Assembly (NCBI GenBank): GCA_001805845.1
Contig: MHHA01000016.1
Location: forward strand, 7,113 to 25,331
DNA length: 18,219 nucleotides
Direction: 5' to 3'
Source of the DNA: Omnitrophica WOR_2 bacterium RIFCSPLOWO2_12_FULL_46_30
GTDB taxonomy: Bacteria; Omnitrophota; Gorgyraeia; Gygaellales; UBA12090
Part shown: piece by piece, positions 13,103-18,219 of the stretch
Layout of the letters: each line of letters begins with the position of its first letter
Numbering within the stretch: the stretch's first letter is position 1
Notes under the pieces: model-generated
What the model was told of the DNA's origin: nothing
Seen by the model: the letters and a program-made list of their open reading frames with translations, nothing else
The model's database searches: none
Translations under genes and position numbers: made by a program

Positions 13103-15666
13103 ATCACCGGCTCCATCTCCAGCCAGTTTATGCCCTTTTTAATATTGACTTTTATGGGCACCGCCAGCGGATAAACGTTTTCCATTTTGTCCCTGAGCAG
13201 ATTTATCATCGCGGGAGCTTCATCATTGATAACTTCAAAAACCAATTCATCGTGAATCTGCATTATCAGCTTGGACTGGAGCTTCTTTTCTTTCAAAGCG
13301 CGGAAGACATCGACCATTGCCAATTTGATCAGGTCAGCGGCCGAGCCCTGGATAGGGGAATTGACTGCCTGGCGCTCGGCAAAGGACGCGAGCGCATTGT
13401 TGGAACTACCTATACCCGGCAGGTATCTCCTCCTTCCCAGCAGCGTCTGGACATAGCCGGAAATTCTAACCTGTTTTATTTGTTTCTCAATAAAATCTTT
13501 TACCCCGGGATAGCGTAAGAAATAACTGTCAATAAAGTTTTGCGCCTCCAGCGGCGCAATTTCCAAATCCCTGGCCAAGCCGAAGCTGCTCATACCGTAG
13601 ACAATACCGAAATTTATCCTTTTTGCCGTATCGCGCATCTCCGGCGAGACCGCATCCTCAGCAACCTGAAAAATGAGGCTTGCGGTATGGCGATGGATAT
13701 CCAAGCCATTCTTAAAGGCAGCGACTAAGGCCTGGTCTTCTGAAAAATGCGCCAGGACCCTGAGCTCTATCTGAGAATAATCAGCAGAGATGAGGGAATT
13801 TCCTTTTTCGGCAATAAAAGACCTGCGGATCAGCCCGGCAATATCTCCTTTCGCCGGGATATTCTGTAAATTTGGGTTATGAGAAGAAATTCTCCCGGTC
13901 TCGGTTCCCGCCTGGTCAAAGGCAGCGTGAATTCTATTGGTTTGGGAACTTATAAGCGCAGGCAGGCTATCCACGTAGGTATTTTTGAGTTTGTTTAACT
14001 GGCGGTATTCTAAAATAAGCAGGGGAAGCTTATGTTTCCGGGATAGCTTCCGCAAAACCTCCTCATCAGTTGACGGCCCGGTCTTGGTCCTCTTAATAAC
14101 AGGAAGCTTAAGCCTTCCAAAGAGCACATCCTGCAATTGCTTAGGCGAGTTAAGGTTAAACTCTCCTCCTGAATTCATGGTGTATATCCCGCTCCTTAAA
14201 TCAATGAGCCTTCTCTCTAAATCTTTGGATAATTCAGCCAATGCCTTTGTATCTATTTTAACCCCGGATAGCGTCATTGAGGCCATCACCTCAACTAAAG
14301 GCATCTCTAATTCATAAAAGAGTTTGTTTTGCGAACGCTCTTTAAGCTTCTCTTTCAGGATAGGCACAAGCCTTATCAAAATACCCAGGCTTTCTTCCGG
14401 GGCCAGGGCATGAGCCGGATACTTCTCTTCTAAATAGCGAAAAGCCAATTCCGGCAGGCCGTATTCCGGAAGCGATGAATCCACCAGATAGGCGGCCAGC
14501 ATGGTATCAAAATAGAGCCCCTGAAGATTAAGGCCATTTTTTAACAGCGAGAGCTTTATTTCTTTTAAGTTATGGCTGATTTTCTTAATCGTTGGCTCCT
14601 GGAGCACTGTTTGCAGCCGGGCGTCGCTGGCGGCAAGAGAATAAAAATCCCCGCCCGAAGATAAATAAATTCTCCGGGTTGTATCCTCAGCGAGGAAAAA
14701 ATAAAATTCATTCTCGGCCCCGGCCAAACTCAAGACCTTTTCTTTTAAAGTTATGTTATCCTCTAAAGGGCTTGGGATGGGCTTGTTCTTAACTTCCTTC
14801 TCAACATTAACAGGGAGCTTCTTGAGTAGATTCTTAAATTCTAACTGCTTGAATAAGCTAAACAGCCTGTCATAATCAGGCTCTTTACGGCTTAATTTAT
14901 CCAAATCAAAATCAATCTCCAGCTCATCGCGCAGCTTCAATAAATCATAGCTTAAGCGGATAGCCTCAATATTATTTTGAATCGCCTGGCGCAGGCCTTC
15001 GGATTTAATCTGGCTTGCGTTCTTAATCATATTTTCAACGCTGCCAAATTCTTCAAGCAGCCTGAGAGCCGTCTTTTCTCCTACGCCTTTTACCCCGGGA
15101 ATGTTATCAACCGCATCTCCGGTAAGCGCAAAGAAATCGGGCAGCTGCTTGGGCTCTAAGCCATACTCCCGCCTTAACTGGCCGACGGTATAGAGCAGGC
15201 CTTCTTTATCCTTGCGGGGGTCAAAGACCTTTATCTTTTCATCAACTAACTGTAAAATATCCTTGTCCGAACTCACGATAAAGACCTCAAGGGACTTCTC
15301 TCTCGCCTTTTGCGCTAGGCTGGCGAGCAAATCATCCGCCTCATAGCCCTCTAATTCACTAATGGCAATGTTATATGAAGAGACCACCTCTTTAATCAGC
15401 GCCATTTGGCTCTTTAGCTCATCGGGCATTGCGGAGCGCTGGCTCTTATATTCCTTATATTTCTTTTGACGGAAGGTCTCCCGGGAAACATCAAAGCAAC
15501 AGGCGATATAATCCGGTTTGTCTCTCAAGATTTTTCCGAGGATATTGGTAAAGCCCAGTACCGCGCCCGTTGGTTGTCCCTGGGAAGTGGTAAAGTGCGG
15601 GAGGGCATAAAATGCCCGGTAACACAGCCCGGAGCCGTCAATAAGATAGATTTTTGGGCTAGACAT
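13099..15666 (-). CDS. polA: DNA polymerase I with degenerate proofreading domain
   Basis: Pol I fills gaps and removes RNA primers. The 855-residue protein starts with a 5'-nuclease (FEN) domain (YLIDGSGLCYRAFYALP, then YEADDLLASLA, SSDKDILQLV and ALTGDAVDNIPGVKGVGEKTA). The polymerase domain has motif A SADYSQIELR (627-636), motif B RDTAKRINFGIVYG (678-691) and motif C HDELVFEV from about 805. The middle 3'-5' exonuclease region is shortened. The first DxE acidic pair is missing (the strand reads FYFFLAED) and the late YxxxD is not found. Only the aspartate of FDTMLAAYLVDSS remains. It is therefore probably non-proofreading, like the Taq and Bst enzymes. The protein is some 70 residues shorter than the E. 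coli enzyme. No good ribosome binding site is visible before the ATG. Confidence 0.97.
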   Translation of the reverse strand: MSSPKIYLIDGSGLCYRAFYALPHFTTSQGQPTGAVLGFTNILGKILRDKPDYIACCFDVSRETFRQKKYKEYKSQRSAMPDELKSQMALIKEVVSSYNIAISELEGYEADDLLASLAQKAREKSLEVFIVSSDKDILQLVDEKIKVFDPRKDKEGLLYTVGQLRREYGLEPKQLPDFFALTGDAVDNIPGVKGVGEKTALRLLEEFGSVENMIKNASQIKSEGLRQAIQNNIEAIRLSYDLLKLRDELEIDFDLDKLSRKEPDYDRLFSLFKQLEFKNLLKKLPVNVEKEVKNKPIPSPLEDNITLKEKVLSLAGAENEFYFFLAEDTTRRIYLSSGGDFYSLAASDARLQTVLQEPTIKKISHNLKEIKLSLLKNGLNLQGLYFDTMLAAYLVDSSLPEYGLPELAFRYLEEKYPAHALAPEESLGILIRLVPILKEKLKERSQNKLFYELEMPLVEVMASMTLSGVKIDTKALAELSKDLERRLIDLRSGIYTMNSGGEFNLNSPKQLQDVLFGRLKLPVIKRTKTGPSTDEEVLRKLSRKHKLPLLILEYRQLNKLKNTYVDSLPALISSQTNRIHAAFDQAGTETGRISSHNPNLQNIPAKGDIAGLIRRSFIAEKGNSLISADYSQIELRVLAHFSEDQALVAAFKNGLDIHRHTASLIFQVAEDAVSPEMRDTAKRINFGIVYGMSSFGLARDLEIAPLEAQNFIDSYFLRYPGVKDFIEKQIKQVRISGYVQTLLGRRRYLPGIGSSNNALASFAERQAVNSPIQGSAADLIKLAMVDVFRALKEKKLQSKLIMQIHDELVFEVINDEAPAMINLLRDKMENVYPLAVPIKVNIKKGINWLEMEPVI

Positions 15667-15745
15667 ACAAGCTAAGAAAACATCACAAGAATATAACCTA
15701 AAATTTCATCCGGGATTTTGAAAAATGGGCTTTAGAGGAATAAAT

Positions 15746-16471
15746 CTATAGAAGAAGTATCTTTCTTCGGGTTGTTTCAATTAACGTATCTATCTGGTCG
15801 TTCTGGGGATCTAACTGCTTGGCGTTAAGATACATATGCAGCGCCTGGGGATAGTTTCTCTTCTTGGCGAGGATTCCGGCCTTCTCAATATAAAATTGCG
15901 CCAGCGCCTTGTTATCGGAGTCCAGCTTATCTTTAAACTGCGCGGCTTCTTTATCAAGGCCAGCCGCCTCCGCGCGTAAATATTTCTCCCGTATCTCAGG
16001 AAAAATCTCTCCCAGCTCAGAGAGCCTGTCCTGGGCCTTCCTGCTCATTGATTCTTCCTCAGGCGCGGCAGAAGCAAGCTTTAACCAATACTCTGCGGCC
16101 TTCTCTAAATTGCCCCTGCTTTCATAGAGGAGCGCTAAATTATAATATGCCTTGCCATAGCTGGGTGCAATAGCCGCAGCCCGTAAATAAGCCTCCTCGG
16201 CATTATCTGACTGGCCTAACGTTTCAAAAACCACGCCTAAGTCATTATAGATGACGCAAGAGGCAGGGTCTATCTGCAGGGCCTTTTGATAGAAACTGAG
16301 CGCCTCCTGCGGCATGCCTGCTTTTTGAGCCTGATAACCTCTCTGGCGATACTCTAAAGCATTTTCCTTAAGCAGGCTTTCGCAAAAGGCAGGGCCGGCT
16401 ATTGCGATACAGAGATTAATGACTAATAATTGGGTTATAAAAAACAGGTGTTTTGTTTTTGGCTGGGCCAT
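15746..16471 (-). CDS. Exported TPR-repeat protein
   Basis: This 241-residue protein starts with a signal peptide or N-terminal anchor (hydrophobic residues 9-28, ending GPAFCES). At least three consecutive tetratricopeptide repeats follow over about residues 36-137 (for example YNDLGVVFETLGQSDNAEEAYLRAAAIAPS and AYYNLALLYESRGNLEKAAEYWLKL). A charged helical region comes next, and a last TPR-like unit lies near the end (KRNYPQALHMYLNAKQLDPQN). TPRs bind other proteins, and in the periplasm they often scaffold envelope complexes. PAFC does not fit a lipobox well, so I do not call it a lipoprotein. It is the first gene after a promoter and may lead the polA operon, with 79 bases to polA. The specific partner is unknown. 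Confidence 0.8.
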   Translation of the reverse strand: MAQPKTKHLFFITQLLVINLCIAIAGPAFCESLLKENALEYRQRGYQAQKAGMPQEALSFYQKALQIDPASCVIYNDLGVVFETLGQSDNAEEAYLRAAAIAPSYGKAYYNLALLYESRGNLEKAAEYWLKLASAAPEEESMSRKAQDRLSELGEIFPEIREKYLRAEAAGLDKEAAQFKDKLDSDNKALAQFYIEKAGILAKKRNYPQALHMYLNAKQLDPQNDQIDTLIETTRRKILLL

Positions 16472-16492
16472 AAGAATTTTATACTTGGTTAT

Positions 16493-16521
16493 AGAATAAT
16501 ATATAACCTTAAGATAGTCAA
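16493..16521 (-). promoter_or_regulatory. Sigma70-type promoter upstream of the TPR-polA block
   Basis: The minus strand shows TTGACT (16521-16516), a 17-bp spacer and TATTCT (16498-16493). An inverted repeat GGTTAT/ATAACC (16487-16492 and 16503-16508) brackets the -10 and could be an operator. The start point near 16486 leaves only about 15 nt of leader with no clear Shine-Dalgarno. It is the only convincing promoter I found for the block reading down to 1489. Confidence 0.6.
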
Positions 16522-16544
16522 GTGTTTTTTTGAGTGAGCGCCGA

Positions 16545-18219
16545 TTAAATCAAAGAAGGCATGGTCAGCGCGGGGTGCTTAACTTTTTCTAAGAATAGCA
16601 GCAGCTCATCTATCGTGGTAGCGGCGGTTTCATCGGCAATTTTGTTAATCAGCTCCGGCTCGCCGATTTCCTGCGCCCTTTTGATAAGTTTTTCGCCGAG
16701 TAATTCTTTTAATTCTTTGGGCATCCAGACGATTCTTTTTAAGCCGCCGTCAGCAGAGATAAACTTTTTGCTGGTAAGATAGATTTTCCCCACCCCTAAG
16801 AACCCGGGGGTCTGCACCCCGCCTCCCACCGAACCGGCCAGAGTAGTAAAGGTCATACCGCAGGGGGTCATCCCCGGGTAATCCCGGTGCACAATCATTA
16901 TGCCATTTGCCTCAGGGATTAAGGCCAGGATACACTCAAAGCAGCCGCAGGAAGTAGTGGGATTATTGACAATAGAATAAAGAGAAAATCGCTCTACGCT
17001 TTTATTAGAGCGCATATTCACATAACTATTCACCGATGCCCACTCGCCGGTTACCGGGTCAAGGCAATCTTTTTTTGCTATGGGCTTATTTCCTCCTGCG
17101 GGCGCAATTTCATAGGCAGCCCTGGTATCTAACCACGAATACGCTCCGCATAAACCTACCCGCTCAGGAGAAATCACGCAGATATGATTCGGCGCAAAAG
17201 ACTGGCAGAGCTCGCATGAATAAAAAGTATCCACGCTTTCGTCGGTTATGCCGCTTAAACGTTCATCGCGTTCAACGTATGCCTTTTTTGCCTCAATAAG
17301 CTTAGCTGAAACATCCTCTTCTTTGGTAAAAAGCGTTACCTGAACCTTATCAACAATCGCGCCAAACTCCTGGTGAATCATCGCATGCAGGACAATCCCT
17401 AAGTGTTTAACCCTCAGGCCCTTTGCGTAGGCATCTTTACTGACCCTGATCCAGTTCATATCCCGCTGGCCGATGTGCATAACCCCCATACAATAATTAA
17501 AAAACCGGTGCAGCTGCCTTTCTAATATGGGTTCAAAATCCTTTTGCATCTTTCTGCCTGAAACCTCAACCAAGATTCCCAGCGGCAGGGATTTTTTCCC
17601 TTCCGCAAGCTCGTCCATATCCGGCCCGAGTAAGCTTATCTTCCCATCTTCTATCCCGGCAGAATCCTTAGTGATAATCAGCTCAAATGCAGGGGATGAT
17701 TTTCCTCCGAACTCGCAGTAAAGCTGTTCACGCCGGACCCGCTCCCCCTCAAAGGCAGCGCCAAAGAGAACCGGTATGGGAATCCTGGAAACCTTAACCT
17801 TCACTCCCCTTACTTCAATACAGCGCTGGACAATTTTCTTATAATCAAATTCCTTGACTAAGGCCTCATAGGTAGTGATGCCGCTGGGCTTAATCTCAGG
17901 AATATCCGTATCGGCAATCACCGGAAAACCCATATTGATTGCGCCGGCTCCGGTGGCGTATTTTAAATCATCAACTAATCCTAAAGCCAAACCAAAAGCA
18001 AAGACACGCTCTTTGGTGTAGAGCAGGCATTTCTTGGCCTGGCCCGCCTTAATGCCTCCAAAGGTCATTGCGGAGCGGATTGCCCAGTTAAGAGGATAAA
18101 TTGCGCTTTGCGTATCGCGTCCATAAGGGACAATGTAATTATCCCAGCCCATCTCCACCCCGGATTCTTTTAACTGGTCAATAACCGAGCGGCCGCCTGA
18201 TGAGCTGCCGACAAAAATG
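16545..18219 (-). CDS. acsB: Acetyl-CoA synthase (CODH/ACS alpha subunit), 5' end outside window
   Basis: This enzyme builds acetyl-CoA from a methyl group, CO and CoA, the final step of the Wood-Ljungdahl pathway. About 557 residues are in the window, and the frame is open to the edge (IFVGSSSGGRSVIDQLKESG precedes 18158). Numbered from the GTG at 18158, the A-cluster cysteines are 315, 318, 327, 337, 404 and 406, in CELCQSFAPNHIC, GLCGAY and SCGCFEC. Their spacing (3, 9, 10, 67, 2) matches my recollection of the Moorella thermoacetica enzyme (506 to 597), placing the GTG near residue 192 of about 730. Part of the N-terminal CODH-contacting domain is present, so it is the bacterial type rather than the archaeal CdhC. 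Other acs genes would be expected just upstream, beyond the window. Confidence 0.97.
   Translation of the reverse strand, partial: IFVGSSSGGRSVIDQLKESGVEMGWDNYIVPYGRDTQSAIYPLNWAIRSAMTFGGIKAGQAKKCLLYTKERVFAFGLALGLVDDLKYATGAGAINMGFPVIADTDIPEIKPSGITTYEALVKEFDYKKIVQRCIEVRGVKVKVSRIPIPVLFGAAFEGERVRREQLYCEFGGKSSPAFELIITKDSAGIEDGKISLLGPDMDELAEGKKSLPLGILVEVSGRKMQKDFEPILERQLHRFFNYCMGVMHIGQRDMNWIRVSKDAYAKGLRVKHLGIVLHAMIHQEFGAIVDKVQVTLFTKEEDVSAKLIEAKKAYVERDERLSGITDESVDTFYSCELCQSFAPNHICVISPERVGLCGAYSWLDTRAAYEIAPAGGNKPIAKKDCLDPVTGEWASVNSYVNMRSNKSVERFSLYSIVNNPTTSCGCFECILALIPEANGIMIVHRDYPGMTPCGMTFTTLAGSVGGGVQTPGFLGVGKIYLTSKKFISADGGLKRIVWMPKELKELLGEKLIKRAQEIGEPELINKIADETAATTIDELLLFLEKVKHPALTMPSLI

Noticed and set aside
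15667..15745. A polA promoter in the TPR-polA gap
   Set aside because: A TATATT hexamer is present, but no acceptable -35 is found at 16-18 bases, so I do not call it.
1..18219. CRISPR arrays, rRNA, tRNA, complete insertion sequences or prophage genes
   Set aside because: I saw no regularly spaced repeats, no transposase or integrase reading frame and no rRNA or tRNA signature on either strand.

Overview
The window reads as a piece of a chromosome from an anaerobic, uncultivated-type bacterium. My best guess is Candidatus Omnitrophota (former OP3). The grounds are a bacterial-type acetyl-CoA synthase (Wood-Ljungdahl pathway), a secreted protein with G-x-VGIGT-x-SP repeats following an N-terminal TTYYPAP segment, and in-frame protein insertions of the LPAGRQA and PLDFAQGRQ kind that I associate with candidate-phylum genomes. 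The phylum assignment is inference. The individual gene calls rest on motifs visible in the sequence. Every gene I support lies on the minus strand, so transcription runs from high to low coordinates.

Right end (18219 to 16545): the C-terminal three quarters of acsB, with all six A-cluster cysteines. It runs off the window edge. After a 73-base gap with a good sigma70-type promoter comes a long, tightly packed block. It contains a secreted TPR protein, polA, glgA, coaE, rho, rpmE (L31), prfA (RF1), prmC, murA, trpG, trpD, trpC, an MBL/beta-CASP hydrolase and a secreted repeat protein (16471 to 1489). Many junctions are 4-base ATGA overlaps, direct abutments or longer overlaps, so translational coupling is likely. 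The functional groups are translation termination (RF1 plus the enzyme that methylates its GGQ glutamine, plus L31), transcription termination (Rho), RNA processing (beta-CASP), DNA repair (Pol I), CoA and glycogen synthesis, the first step of peptidoglycan synthesis, and a partial tryptophan set without trpE, trpF, trpB or trpA.

Two intergenic spots inside this block carry elaborate inverted repeats: glgA/coaE at 11570-11634 and rho/rpmE at 9705-9789. Two genes (prmC and glgA) carry short in-frame insertions made of repeat-like DNA.

Left end (1424 to 96): a two-gene toxin-antitoxin module (AbrB-like antitoxin, RelE/ParE-like toxin) has its own consensus promoter and a hairpin just before the toxin start. 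Beyond it is a stand-alone receiver-domain protein. Its 5' leader is the most interesting element here: a near-consensus promoter, then a roughly 100-nt multi-helix RNA domain closed by a perfect 12-bp inverted repeat, then an intrinsic terminator ending 3 bases before the start codon. This is riboswitch or small-RNA architecture that I could not match to a known class from memory.
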